From positions 55,919 to 119,918 of the forward strand of contig NZ_JAABNO010000017.1 of the NCBI RefSeq assembly GCF_009928445.1: 64,000 nucleotides of DNA. Reading direction: 5' to 3'. A program made the translations under genes and the position numbers. The notes beneath the pieces are model-generated. The model was not told the origin of the DNA. It was given only the letters and a program-made list of their open reading frames with translations, and did not search any database. Each line of letters begins with the position of its first letter. Within the stretch, counting starts at the first letter, position 1. Origin of the DNA: Clostridium sp. C8-1-8 (lineage in GTDB: Bacteria; Bacillota; Clostridia; Clostridiales; Clostridiaceae). Positions 9,603-18,292 of this stretch are shown in pieces.

Positions 9603-10769
9603 TTATAGTTTCTTAAATAAGTCTCCAAAAAGCTCTCCTAAACTTGCACCTTCCTCGCTATCATTGTACTGCAAGTATTCCTTGGATCTTTCAGTAGCTT
9701 CTTTAATGCTTAGACTTATCTTATGGTTGTTTTCATCTATAACTATATCTAATACTTTTACTTTTACCATATCATTAATCTTTAATACATCTGATGGTTT
9801 TGCAATATTTTCTTCTGTTATTTCCCCAATATGAACAAGACCTTCTACCCCTGGTTCTAATTCTACAAAGGCTCCAAAATTCATAAACTTAACCACTCTT
9901 CCTTGAACCACATCATTGATTTTATATTTTGACTTCACATTACTCCATGGATCTGTAGCTACATCCTTAAGTGCCAATGAAATTCTTCCCTTTTTCTGGT
10001 CTAATTCTTGTATAAATACTTCTACTTCATCACCAACACTTACTACCTCTGCTGGATCATTTACCCTCTTCCAAGAAAGATCTGAAATATGAATAAGTCC
10101 TTCAACACCACCTAAATCAACAAAAGCTCCAAACTTTGCTAGTCTCGCTACTTTTCCTTTTATCTTCTGTCCTACGGTTAATGACTTCCAAAGATTCTCT
10201 TTTTTCTTCTCTCTTTCTTGTGTTTCAACAGCTCTTCTAGAAGCAACTACTTTCTTTCTTTCTTCATCAAATTCTATTACTGCAACTTCAACAACACTAT
10301 TAACACTTTCATTAAAATTGTCTCTCCATTCAAATGCACCTTGAGATCCTGGAATAAATACTCTTATTCCCTTATATCCAGCTATAAAACCGCCTTTAAC
10401 TTGCTCTTTTATTTTGACGTCGATATTAGCCTTGTTTTCAAAAGCAGTTCTTATATCATCCCAAACTTTTATCTCATCTGCTTTTTTCTTAGATAAAACA
10501 ACATTACCTTCTCCATCATCAGTACTTATTATCATTACATCTATTTCATCATCTACATTTAATAATTCGCTTAATTCTCCATCAAAATCATCGCCAACTT
10601 CACTTCTAGTTATTATACCGTCAGAGAAATAGTTAATGTTTACAAATACTTCATCCTTAGTGACCTTTATTACTTTTCCTCTTACTATTTCCCCTGAATA
10701 GATTTTTTTAAAATCATAGCTATCCATCATAGCTCCCATTGACATATCCTGAGTTAATTCTTTTTCCAT
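9603..10769 (-). CDS. S1 RNA-binding domain protein (RpsA-like, four S1 repeats)
   Basis: The protein has 388 residues from the ATG at 10769. An in-frame GTG at 10778 lies 9 nt upstream, but AAGGAG is spaced 8 nt from the ATG, so the ATG is preferred. Four S1 folds run in tandem: GEIVRGKVIKVTKDEVFVNI, VDVKIKEQVKGGFIAGYKGI-type, GQKIKGKVARLAKFGAFVDL and DVVQGRVVKFMNFGAFVELE. The last two carry the classic GLIHISDLS/GLVHIGEI tails. Such proteins bind mRNA and may act at the ribosome or in RNA turnover. It is shorter than E. coli S1 (six repeats). There is no IspH fusion, unlike some clostridial homologues. Confidence 0.88.
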   Translation of the reverse strand: MEKELTQDMSMGAMMDSYDFKKIYSGEIVRGKVIKVTKDEVFVNINYFSDGIITRSEVGDDFDGELSELLNVDDEIDVMIISTDDGEGNVVLSKKKADEIKVWDDIRTAFENKANIDVKIKEQVKGGFIAGYKGIRVFIPGSQGAFEWRDNFNESVNSVVEVAVIEFDEERKKVVASRRAVETQEREKKKENLWKSLTVGQKIKGKVARLAKFGAFVDLGGVEGLIHISDLSWKRVNDPAEVVSVGDEVEVFIQELDQKKGRISLALKDVATDPWSNVKSKYKINDVVQGRVVKFMNFGAFVELEPGVEGLVHIGEITEENIAKPSDVLKINDMVKVKVLDIVIDENNHKISLSIKEATERSKEYLQYNDSEEGASLGELFGDLFKKL

Positions 10770-11236
10770 AATACACACTCCTTAAGATTAATGATATTGG
10801 TCATCAATTTATTTATGATACTTATAATTCTACCTAAGTAAAACTTTTTAAACAAGATGTAAACTAGACCAAAATTTACTTTGCCAAATACTGCAAATCA
10901 ATTATAATTATTATAGTTGACTGTGATATAATCTATTACATCTTCATAAATACAAAAGCTGAAATATAAAATCTAGTGGCAAAAATAGAATTTATTCCAA
11001 AACTCATATTAACTTCTATAACTTTATAACTAAAAAGCTTTCAATAACTTCACAATAAGTTATGCAATAACTTATTGATCTAAAGAAAACTAAAGAAACC
11101 ACAAGATATAGTGAGATATTAAGAGGTTGAATAAAGCAAAATTATTATATGATATCTTTTAAGTCAAAATACGTTATTTTTTATATTGAAATATAGTTAA
11201 TAATACCATATAATAAAAACATCGCATGGCGATACG
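10770..11236. other. Intergenic region with a perfect 25-bp palindrome
   Basis: No supported gene. At 11053-11077 there is a perfect inverted repeat, CAATAAGTTAT / ATAACTTATTG with a 3-nt loop and no T-run. It lies about 160 nt upstream of the Ser-rich gene and could be an operator or an RNA hairpin. Confidence 0.5.
11053..11077. repeat. Perfect palindrome, possible operator
   Basis: Arms CAATAAGTTAT and ATAACTTATTG around GCA. The lack of a T-tract argues against a terminator. It is a candidate regulator site for the Ser-rich/PspA operon. Confidence 0.4.
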
Positions 11237-11872
11237 GTGGAGGTGGTTATCATAAACCAAAATAAAAAGCGCTTTTTGTTTGGGTTAGTGCTCACACTCA
11301 TATTTATTTTTTCAAGTTATAGTTTAGATTGTATCAATGCTTTTGGTGGATTAAGCAATAATAAAACTGTTTATGCCGCTGCAATCGGAGGAAAATCCTC
11401 TAGCTTCAAATCATCTGGATCATTTAGTTCTTCTAAGTCATCAAGTAGTGGTTTTAAGTCAGGTTCATTCTCAGGTTCAAGCAGTAGCAAATCAAGTTCC
11501 AGCAGCAGTTCAAGTTCATCGCCTTCGAAAGCAACAAGTGGTTCTAAGTCATCAAGTAGTGGGTACAAATCAGGTTCCTTTTCAAATTCGAAACCTGACT
11601 CAAGCAGTAATTCATCATCATCTGGAAGTAGTTCAAGCTCTAGTGGCTCTTCATCAAGTGGATCATCATCCTACAATGGTGGTTCAAAAAGAACCTATAT
11701 ACCGATACCAATACCTTTTTTCGGTAGAAGTCACTACTCTGGATACAGCAGTCCGTTTTTAGGATACAGTTCTCCTGTCAGCGTGATAGGCAGTGTATTC
11801 AAAATATTATTTACAATAATAATAATACTTTTAATCATTCACTTAATAAAAAAATATATGAGAAGAAGATAA
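11237..11872 (+). CDS. Ser-rich membrane protein upstream of PspA
   Basis: The protein has up to 211 residues. It begins with a signal-like helix (RFLFGLVLTLIFIFSSYS). A highly Ser-rich region (about 50-150) holds repeated SSGFKSGSFS / SSGYKSGSFS units. A short YIPIPIPFFGRSHYSGYSS segment and a C-terminal transmembrane helix ending in KKYMRRR follow. The start is uncertain: the GTG at 11237 has no SD ahead of it, while GGAGGTGG lies inside the frame and fits ATC (11249) or ATA (11252) better. It heads a three-gene operon with pspA and a Cys-rich gene. No family is recognised; an envelope-stress role is inferred from PspA. Confidence 0.75.
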   Translation: MEVVIINQNKKRFLFGLVLTLIFIFSSYSLDCINAFGGLSNNKTVYAAAIGGKSSSFKSSGSFSSSKSSSSGFKSGSFSGSSSSKSSSSSSSSSSPSKATSGSKSSSSGYKSGSFSNSKPDSSSNSSSSGSSSSSSGSSSSGSSSYNGGSKRTYIPIPIPFFGRSHYSGYSSPFLGYSSPVSVIGSVFKILFTIIIILLIIHLIKKYMRRR

Positions 11873-11886
11873 TAGGAGGAAATATC

Positions 11887-12537
11887 ATGGGAGTTTTATC
11901 AAGAATATCAAATATGTTCAAGGCAAAGGTTAATGACACATTAGACAATATGGAGGATCCAATACTACTATTGGACCAAAAAGTAAGAGATATGGAAGAA
12001 AACTTAAATAAAGCTAAGCTTTCATCTGCTCAAATATTAGGTAACGTTCATGAAATTGAAAAGAAGATGTCTGCAGCAAAGAAGGAATCTGAAGAATACG
12101 ATGAGAAAGTTAAACTAGCTCTTGCAAAGAGTAATGAAGACTTAGCTAAGAAAGCCCTTCAGAGAAAACTTGATGCGGATAAGAAATATGAATCCTTAAA
12201 AGCAAGTTATAATGATGCTTCTGCAAAAGCAGATCTTATTAAGAAAAACCTTAGAGCTTTAGAAGAGGAAATTCAAAAAACTAGAAGTTACAGAGATGAG
12301 GCAGCTGCTAGATATAGTAATGCTGAAGCATCTAAACAAGTTAATGAAATACTTGCAAATGTTCAATCTAAATCAAACTCAATATCTGTAGATGATATCG
12401 AAAGAAAGATACAAAGAAAAGAAGCTCTTGCTGAAGGTCTTGGCGACTTAAGAGAAGTAGACTCATTAGATAAAGAATTCGAATCTTTAGATACTACAGA
12501 CTTAGATGCAGAACTAGCTAAGTACAAAAATTCTTAA
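11887..12537 (+). CDS. pspA: PspA/IM30 family membrane-stress protein
   Basis: This 216-residue protein is almost wholly alpha-helical and coiled coil. The N-terminus GVLSRISNMFKAKVNDTLDN is an amphipathic lipid-binding helix. It is followed by the family hallmark EDPILLLDQKVRDMEENL. PspA/IM30 (Vipp1) proteins assemble on the inner membrane face as ESCRT-III-like scaffolds and protect it during stress. Length matches the family. RBS AGGAGG. It lies 14 nt after the Ser-rich membrane protein and 25 nt before the Cys-rich protein. No PspF, PspB or PspC is nearby. Confidence 0.92.
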   Translation: MGVLSRISNMFKAKVNDTLDNMEDPILLLDQKVRDMEENLNKAKLSSAQILGNVHEIEKKMSAAKKESEEYDEKVKLALAKSNEDLAKKALQRKLDADKKYESLKASYNDASAKADLIKKNLRALEEEIQKTRSYRDEAAARYSNAEASKQVNEILANVQSKSNSISVDDIERKIQRKEALAEGLGDLREVDSLDKEFESLDTTDLDAELAKYKNS

Positions 12538-12562
12538 TACTAGATTATAATAGGTGAATTAT

Positions 12563-13222
12563 ATGAACAACGACTTAGAATTTGTAAAATCTGAAAAGGA
12601 GGTTTGGGGAAAAGTATATGTAGATATAAGCTATGGACTAGATAACGTGGCCCCATTCCTTTCTGAAAAGACTCTAAAAATAAGAAAATATAATGTTAAA
12701 AGAGATGTATTGAAAAAATATATAGAATTACTAAATGCAGCTGAGACAGATAATAAGAGTAGTTCTTTCATAGGCGGACTTTTCAAAGGAAATAAATACG
12801 AAGGTTTGCTTACTTCTTTTAAGAAGGATCATCTTGATGATTTTGTTCAATTAAAGAACTGTTCAAGCTGTGCATGCTTAAACTGTGTTAAGGAATGTAG
12901 TTTTAATAGCTGTAGAGGTTGTAGAAATAACTCCTTTATAAAAAGCTGTGATCATGAAAAAATAAATGTCACATATCATAAGAACTTTACTCTAGATCTT
13001 ACTAATAATACTACTGGAAGAAGTACTAAATATAATGTACTTGCTACTCTTCAGGATTGTGAGTTAGATAGACAATATATAATAATTCAGAACGTATTTG
13101 ATAAGGATGAAAAATTTATATTGTATTACTATCCTGGCATATCTGAGGATAATTACGGTGAAATATCTGATCCAAGTGAATTCGATTTTATCGTAGAGAC
13201 CTTTGAAGGTGCTGATCTATAA
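12563..13222 (+). CDS. Cys-rich cytoplasmic protein of the pspA operon
   Basis: The protein has 219 residues from the ATG at 12563. AGGTGA lies 6 nt upstream, and an in-frame GTG at 12554 forms part of that SD. The N-terminal half is helical. The centre holds a dense cysteine cluster (CSSCACLNC, CSFNSCRGC and a further SCDHE, about residues 105-140) that could bind Zn or an Fe-S cluster. The C-terminal half is beta-rich with acidic residues. No named family was recognised. It is the last gene of the operon, ending at a perfect terminator. Confidence 0.7.
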   Translation: MNNDLEFVKSEKEVWGKVYVDISYGLDNVAPFLSEKTLKIRKYNVKRDVLKKYIELLNAAETDNKSSSFIGGLFKGNKYEGLLTSFKKDHLDDFVQLKNCSSCACLNCVKECSFNSCRGCRNNSFIKSCDHEKINVTYHKNFTLDLTNNTTGRSTKYNVLATLQDCELDRQYIIIQNVFDKDEKFILYYYPGISEDNYGEISDPSEFDFIVETFEGADL

Positions 13223-13237
13223 AGTTAATATGTATCG

Positions 13238-13279
13238 CAAACTAAAAGCTGCCTAGAAAACTAGGCAGCTTTTAGTTTG
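13238..13279. terminator. Bidirectional terminator between pspA operon and copZ
   Basis: Perfect 17-bp stem AACTAAAAGCTGCCTAG / CTAGGCAGCTTTTAGTT with a 4-nt loop. It separates convergent genes. Confidence 0.92.
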
Positions 13280-13281
13280 TA

Positions 13282-13479
13282 TTAAGATATAGATACTACG
13301 TCATATCCTTCTTCTTCAATTGCATTCTTTAAGGCTTCGTCAGAAACATTTCCTTCAACGACAGCTGATCCAACTTCAACCTTAAATTTTTCAACTCCTG
13401 CTAATGCTGATAAAGCATTTTCAACATGCTTTACGCAATGCATACAAGACATTCCTTCTATTTTTACATTTTTACTCAT
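13282..13479 (-). CDS. copZ: Copper chaperone, heavy-metal-associated domain
   Basis: This 65-residue single HMA domain has the metal-binding motif GMSCMHC (residues 9-15) and the usual beta-alpha-beta-beta-alpha-beta length. CopZ proteins carry Cu(I) in the cytosol and deliver it to CopA. RBS AAGGAGAG. It follows copA by 150 bp, with a palindromic repeat in the gap, so it may be transcribed both with copA and on its own. Confidence 0.92.
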   Translation of the reverse strand: MSKNVKIEGMSCMHCVKHVENALSALAGVEKFKVEVGSAVVEGNVSDEALKNAIEEEGYDVVSIS

Positions 13480-13512
13480 GTTACATCTCTCCTTTTATAT
13501 AATAATGTATTT

Positions 13513-13558
13513 GGGCTGTGTTGAAGTACCTTTTTCAAGTTATTCTCAAACATAGCCT
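13513..13558. repeat. Short palindromic repeat, copy 2
   Basis: A 46-bp element with inverted ends GGGCTGTGTTGAAG / CTCAAACATAGCCT, related to 5371-5410. It sits between copA and copZ. A lone half-end, TTAACACAGCCTAA, lies near 16542-16555 upstream of csoR. Confidence 0.45.
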
Positions 13559-13629
13559 ATATTTTAAACCTTGCTAGAAAAGAGTATATATCGCAGCTCC
13601 TTCCTAGCAGGCAACTTAAACTAATATAA

Positions 13630-16068
13630 TTAAATTAATGGCTTATAGTTTTTAAGTCTTAAGGCATTTAATAGTACTGAAACAGAGCTAAAGCTCATAG
13701 CAAAGGCAGCTAACATGGGATTTAGTAGCGGTCCCCCAAAGGCATATAAGATTCCCATAGCTACTGGTATTCCAAGGGTATTATATCCAAAGGCCCAAAA
13801 AAGATTTTGTTTTATATTTCTTATGGTCTTCTTACTAAGATCTATAGCTGTTATAACATCCAGTATATCACTTCTCATCAGCACTATATCAGCTGATTCA
13901 ATTGCTACATCCGTTCCAGATCCTATTGCTATACCAACATCTGCTGCTGCAAGTGCTGGAGCATCATTGATACCGTCTCCTACCATTGCAACCTTTCTTC
14001 CTTCTGCTTGTATATCTTTTACCTTTCTAGATTTATCTTCTGGCATTACCTCTGCCACAACCCTGTCTATACCTACTTCTCTTGCTATTGCTTCCGCAGT
14101 ATTCTTATTATCTCCAGTAAGCATAACTACTTCTATTCCCATCTTATGCAAAGCCTTTATAGCATTCTTACTATTTTGCTTAACAGTATCTGCAACAGCA
14201 ACCACTCCTGATACTATTCCATCGACTGACAAATACATAGGAGTTTTTCCTTCTCTTGATAACCTTTCAGCCTTTTCCTCTAATTCTCCTATAAGGATAC
14301 CTTCATCACTAAAAAGCTTTTTATTTCCTAGAACTATTGTTTTCCCCTCAATAACTACACTTATTCCTTTTCCTGGTATAGCCTTAAAGCTATCTAACTT
14401 ATTTAATTCAAGCCCCTTATTCTCAGCTTCTGCTACTATAGCCTCACCTAAAGGATGTTCTGAACCTTTTTCTGCAGCTGCTGCATAAGCTAGTAACTGC
14501 TCCTCGCTTATATCTACTGCTATTATATCTGTAACCTTAGGCTTACCTTCGGTTATTGTTCCAGTTTTATCAAAGACTACTGTATTAATCTTATAACTTG
14601 TTTCTAAAGCTTCTCCACTTTTTATAAGAACTCCGAATTCTGCACCTTTACCTGTACCAACCATTATTGCAGTAGGAGTTGCTAGTCCTAATGCACAAGG
14701 GCAAGCTATAACCAGTACTGATATAAAGATTGTAAGTGAAAATATAGTTCCATGTCCAAATATAGCCCAAGTTATACTTGAAATAAGAGCAAGCCCTATA
14801 ACTACTGGTACAAAATATCCTGATATTATATCCGCCATCTTTGCAATAGGAGCTTTAGATCCTTGGGCATCCTCAACTAATTTTATAATTCTAGAAAGAG
14901 CAGTATCCTTACCTACCTTTGTAGCCTTATACTTTATCATTCCATTCTTATTGATACTTGCTCCATATACACTATCACCAATAGTCTTCTCTACTGGTAT
15001 ACTCTCCCCAGTAAGCATTGCTTCATCAATAGATGTAAGACCTTCTATTATAGTTCCATCTACCGGAAGCTTTTCACCTGGTTTAACTACTATAATGTCT
15101 CCAACCTCTACTTCATCTATAGCTATTACCTTTTCTTCTTCACCCTTTAAAATAACCGCTGTCTTTGGTGTTAACCCCATAAGCTTCTTAATAGCTTCAG
15201 AAGTCTTTCCTTTAGTTATTGCCTCTAAATATTTACCTAAAGTTATTAAAGTAAGGATTGTACCTGCAGATTCAAAATACAAATCCATGGTATATTCCAT
15301 ATTTCCTTGGCTTATCTTATATATTGCGAATAATCCATATAGATATGCTGCCGATGTACCAATGGCTATAAGACTATCCATATTAGGACTAAGTTGTACA
15401 AGATTTTTAAAACCTGCTATAAAGAACTTTCTCCCTGTTATTATAACAATAGATGCAAGTATAAGCTGAACCATACCAAAACTAAGAGGGTAGTGATGTG
15501 GATCTATAAAGCTAGGAAGTGGCATCCCAAGCATATGTCCCATAGCTATAATCAGTAGTGGTACAGTGAATACTATCGAAACTACGAGTCGCTTCTTCAT
15601 AGAATCTATTTCTTGCTGTTTTCTATCTCTATGCTCATCCTCTTTTTCCTCTTCTACTGCCTTATAACCAGCTTTTTCAACTGCTTTCTTTACATCAGAA
15701 AGTCTTATTATATCTGAATCAAATGCGACAGTTAGCGTCTCAGTTGCTAAGTTTACATCTGCCTTCTCAACTCCATTTACCTTCTTAACAAATCTCTCAA
15801 CTCTACTTACACAAGCAGCACAAGTCATGCCTTGAACCCTTACTCTTGCATTCTTAATGGTTGAAACTGCCTTATAGCCGGCTTTATCTACTGCTGCCTC
15901 GACATCATTTACTGATAATTTTTCTTCTTCAAAAGATACCTTGAGGGTTTCTGTGGCCAAATTAACTAACGCTTCGTTTACTCCCTCTAACTTTGCTACA
16001 GCTCTTTCTACTCTTCGTACACAAGCTGCACAAGTCATACCTTCTATTTTTAAGGTTTTAGTAGTCAT
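13630..16068 (-). CDS. copA: Copper-exporting P1B-type ATPase
   Basis: This 812-residue membrane pump has two N-terminal HMA domains with GMTCAAC motifs (about residues 10 and 83). Eight transmembrane helices follow. Ion-channel motif CPCALGLATP, phosphorylation motif DKTGT, nucleotide-site motif SEHPLGEAI and hinge GDGINDAPAL are all present. These define a Cu(I) exporter. RBS GAGGAGG. It begins 10 nt after the csoR stop, so csoR-copA is one operon, derepressed by copper through CsoR. The C-terminal YNTLGIPVAMGILY and SFSSVSVLLNALRLK segments are canonical. Confidence 0.97.
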   Translation of the reverse strand: MTTKTLKIEGMTCAACVRRVERAVAKLEGVNEALVNLATETLKVSFEEEKLSVNDVEAAVDKAGYKAVSTIKNARVRVQGMTCAACVSRVERFVKKVNGVEKADVNLATETLTVAFDSDIIRLSDVKKAVEKAGYKAVEEEKEDEHRDRKQQEIDSMKKRLVVSIVFTVPLLIIAMGHMLGMPLPSFIDPHHYPLSFGMVQLILASIVIITGRKFFIAGFKNLVQLSPNMDSLIAIGTSAAYLYGLFAIYKISQGNMEYTMDLYFESAGTILTLITLGKYLEAITKGKTSEAIKKLMGLTPKTAVILKGEEEKVIAIDEVEVGDIIVVKPGEKLPVDGTIIEGLTSIDEAMLTGESIPVEKTIGDSVYGASINKNGMIKYKATKVGKDTALSRIIKLVEDAQGSKAPIAKMADIISGYFVPVVIGLALISSITWAIFGHGTIFSLTIFISVLVIACPCALGLATPTAIMVGTGKGAEFGVLIKSGEALETSYKINTVVFDKTGTITEGKPKVTDIIAVDISEEQLLAYAAAAEKGSEHPLGEAIVAEAENKGLELNKLDSFKAIPGKGISVVIEGKTIVLGNKKLFSDEGILIGELEEKAERLSREGKTPMYLSVDGIVSGVVAVADTVKQNSKNAIKALHKMGIEVVMLTGDNKNTAEAIAREVGIDRVVAEVMPEDKSRKVKDIQAEGRKVAMVGDGINDAPALAAADVGIAIGSGTDVAIESADIVLMRSDILDVITAIDLSKKTIRNIKQNLFWAFGYNTLGIPVAMGILYAFGGPLLNPMLAAFAMSFSSVSVLLNALRLKNYKPLI

Positions 16069-16078
16069 ATTTCCTCCT

Positions 16079-16348
16079 CTATTTATCTATTAATTTATCT
16101 AAAATATCCATTACTTCGTTTATCTTTTCTTCTTGATCATATTCTCTCCTAATAGCTGCTTTTACACAATGAGTCATATGCTGTCTCAATATTAGTTTAT
16201 TAGCCCTTTTTAGAAGCCCTTGAGACGCTATTATTTGATTAGATATATCTATGCAATATCTATCCTCTTCAATCATTTTTATGATGCCTTCGATCTGTCC
16301 TTTGCAAGTCTTGAGAGCCTGAAGAGCTTTCTTCTTTTCGTCGTTCAT
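16079..16348 (-). CDS. csoR: Copper-sensing repressor CsoR
   Basis: The protein has 89 residues from the ATG at 16348. GGAGGTG lies just upstream, and the longer frame from GTG at 16366 runs through this SD, so it is not used. It is an all-helical DUF156 protein. The Cu(I) ligand set Cys in RYCIDI and His/Cys in LRQHMTHC matches the C-H-C signature of CsoR rather than RcnR or FrmR. Apo-CsoR represses; Cu(I) releases DNA. It is first in the csoR-copA operon and autoregulated through the adjacent operator. Confidence 0.93.
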   Translation of the reverse strand: MNDEKKKALQALKTCKGQIEGIIKMIEEDRYCIDISNQIIASQGLLKRANKLILRQHMTHCVKAAIRREYDQEEKINEVMDILDKLIDK

Positions 16349-16364
16349 ACCACACCTCCACCTC

Positions 16365-16380
16365 ACCCCCCTATGGGGGT
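16365..16380. promoter_or_regulatory. Candidate CsoR operator
   Basis: ACCCCCCTATGGGGGT is a GC-tract palindrome around an AT centre, as is typical of CsoR sites. It lies between the csoR -10 box and its SD, where a bound repressor would block transcription. It is the only G/C-run of this kind in an AT-rich neighbourhood. Confidence 0.75.
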
Positions 16381-16391
16381 GGTATGCTTAT

Positions 16392-16420
16392 ATATTAATA
16401 CTGCTAATTTAAATTGTCAA
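16392..16420 (-). promoter_or_regulatory. Sigma-A type promoter of csoR-copA
   Basis: On the minus strand, -35 TTGACA (16420-16415), a 17-nt spacer, then -10 TAATAT (16397-16392). Transcription would start about at the operator. Confidence 0.8.
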
Positions 16421-16707
16421 TATTAATATTTTATTTAGACTAACTTTTTATCCATGTGATTTTATTAAGGCATATTGCAAAATACTGCCTTAGAATATCC
16501 TTAGCACTATTTAGTGAAGTAATGTAATACCAATAAACTATTTTAACACAGCCTAATTTAAAAAGATTCTTTTTAGGTTAGCATTTATATTTTAACTTAA
16601 GTTAACCTTTTTTAGCCCCCTAATAAATTTAATACTGTTGATTAAATTAAGTGATTTTTTGCACAAGCTCATCTAAGCATCGGATGACTGACCACTCAAT
16701 TTAATAA
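16421..16707. other. Intergenic region between csoR promoter and yaaA
   Basis: No gene seen. It holds a small hairpin (TAAGGCA ... TGCCTTA, 16467-16493) and one lone half-end of the AGGCTRTGTT repeat near 16545. Confidence 0.4.
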
Positions 16708-17466
16708 TTACCTTAAAAACACAAGATTATTTTTTGAAGACATTTCTTCAGAATAGCTATAATCTTCCAAATCAAAATTCTTAATTTCTTCTAAAGACTC
16801 TACTTTGTTTTTTATTATGTAGCTAGCCATTAATCCTCTTGCCTTTTTAGCATATACAGGTATTATTTTATATACTCCTGCTTTTCTATCCTTAAAGGTT
16901 ATATTTATTACTGGATTTTTTACATAATCCTTTACGACTTTATAATATTCCTCAGAAGCAAGATTCAATATAATCTTATCCTTATGATTTTCTAATTCAC
17001 TATCTATATCCTTAGCTATCTTATCCTGCCAAAAACCATATAGATCCTTGCTAGCACCACTCTTTAACTTAATACCCATTTCTAGTCTATAAGGTTTTAT
17101 AGCATCTAATGGTCTTAGTATTCCATACAATCCAGATAAGATTCTTAAATGACTATCTGCATACTCCAATTCTTTTACTGTCATATCATTGGCCTTTAGC
17201 CCTCTATAAACCTCTCCTTTAAAAGCCAAAATAGCTTGCTTGTCTATATCACTCATATCTTCCTTCCATTGAAAGTATCTGGTATGATTCAATTCAGCTA
17301 ACTGTAAGTTAATCTTCATTAATCTGCTTATGTCTTCCGGTGTCTTTTTTCTTAACTCATCTATAAGTACCTTTGCTTCAGCCAAAAATTTTGGAGTTGT
17401 TAACCTTAAATCTATACTAACCTCTTCAAAATCCAGCGTTTTTGCTGGGGATATTATCATCAACAT
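16708..17466 (-). CDS. yaaA: YaaA family peroxide stress protein
   Basis: The protein has 252 residues from the ATG at 17466. This start gives the family N-terminus MLMIISPAKTLDFE, with AGAGGTGG just upstream. The longer frame begins nine codons earlier without an SD. It contains the YaaA core ILSGLYGILRPLDAIKPYRLEMG and the C-terminal NLASEEYYKVV and VYAKKARGLMA. In E. coli YaaA limits free iron and DNA damage under H2O2 stress, and a homologue binds DNA. It is monocistronic. Confidence 0.92.
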   Translation of the reverse strand: MLMIISPAKTLDFEEVSIDLRLTTPKFLAEAKVLIDELRKKTPEDISRLMKINLQLAELNHTRYFQWKEDMSDIDKQAILAFKGEVYRGLKANDMTVKELEYADSHLRILSGLYGILRPLDAIKPYRLEMGIKLKSGASKDLYGFWQDKIAKDIDSELENHKDKIILNLASEEYYKVVKDYVKNPVINITFKDRKAGVYKIIPVYAKKARGLMASYIIKNKVESLEEIKNFDLEDYSYSEEMSSKNNLVFLR

Positions 17467-17595
17467 GCTTTCCACCTCTTGTTCATATGTCACTTACTGA
17501 ACTTACTGAACTTACTAATTCTCGTTATTAGTAATTATCTTTAATAGAATTATATCATAATTTTATCCAAATGATAATAATTATCATATTTTTAT

Positions 17596-17652
17596 TCATC
17601 TTAAACAGCTGTTCTAAATTATCGAAATTACTAGTCTTATCTATCAAAAAAG
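17596..17652 (-). repeat. Partial copy (G) of the terminator-associated repeat
   Basis: Minus-strand sequence after the terminator matches the inter-arm part of copies A and B. It reads openly as LIDKTSNFDNLEQLF, compared with LSDIKPLEQLVKV in copy B. No box or second arm is recognisable. Confidence 0.45.
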
Positions 17653-17676
17653 CTACCCCCATGGATAGCCTTTTAA
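17647..17676 (-). terminator. Terminator of the CBS-pair gene
   Basis: Minus-strand stem AAAGGCTATCC / GGGGTAGCTTTT followed by TTTT. Confidence 0.75.
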
Positions 17677-17682
17677 ACATAT

Positions 17683-18096
17683 TTATGCAATTGTACTTTT
17701 TAATGTATTGTAGCAGTAATTTATTATGTCACTTCTTTTTATTATACCTATAAAGGTACCGTTATCATCTACTACTGGAACAAAATTTTGCGAAATTGAA
17801 AGAGAGATTATACTTTCTATATCTGCATTTATTGAGACGCTTTTATGATTAACTCTTCTATATATTTCTTTTACCTTCACATTATTAGTGTTTTTAAAAT
17901 TTAGATCTGGTGTATTTTTTAGCTTCCAAAGAAGATCCCCTTCAGTAAGAGTTCCAACATATTTACCATTTTTATCAATCAAAGGAATAGCTGTGTAACC
18001 GTGATGCTCCATTCTTTCCATTACCTGTCTCATGGTTGCATCTGTATTCTCATATATTACTTCATTTTTAGGTGTTAGAAAAAATGCAATATTCAT
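17683..18096 (-). CDS. CBS-domain pair protein
   Basis: This 137-residue protein consists of two tandem CBS domains. The first ends YTAIPLIDKNGKYVGTLTEG and the second ends NFVPVVDDNGTFIGIIKRSD. CBS pairs bind adenosyl nucleotides such as AMP or ATP and act as energy-state sensors. There is no attached enzyme domain, so the partner is unknown. RBS AAAGGATAAGG. It is a single gene ended by its own hairpin. Confidence 0.88.
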   Translation of the reverse strand: MNIAFFLTPKNEVIYENTDATMRQVMERMEHHGYTAIPLIDKNGKYVGTLTEGDLLWKLKNTPDLNFKNTNNVKVKEIYRRVNHKSVSINADIESIISLSISQNFVPVVDDNGTFIGIIKRSDIINYCYNTLKSTIA

Positions 18097-18292
18097 ACCT
18101 TATCCTTTCCAAAAAGAAAATATTATTATAGTTTACTATAATTATTCTAACATATATATTGCTCAAATGTTATAACAATTGTATTAATTTACACTTTATA
18201 AACATTAGCAATAATCCCTTCGAAATGCTGACATAATAAAATTGTAGTATATTATTCCTCTCAAATGGAATAATAAATATAGGAGTGATTTT

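Noticed and set aside
11226..11255. Ten-codon leader peptide MAIRWRWLS upstream of the Ser-rich gene
   Set aside because: No SD precedes it and no attenuator structure follows; it is probably chance.
13715..14488. Plus-strand ORF of 257 codons opposite copA
   Set aside because: Antisense of the copA ATPase domain; the composition follows copA codons and there is no SD.
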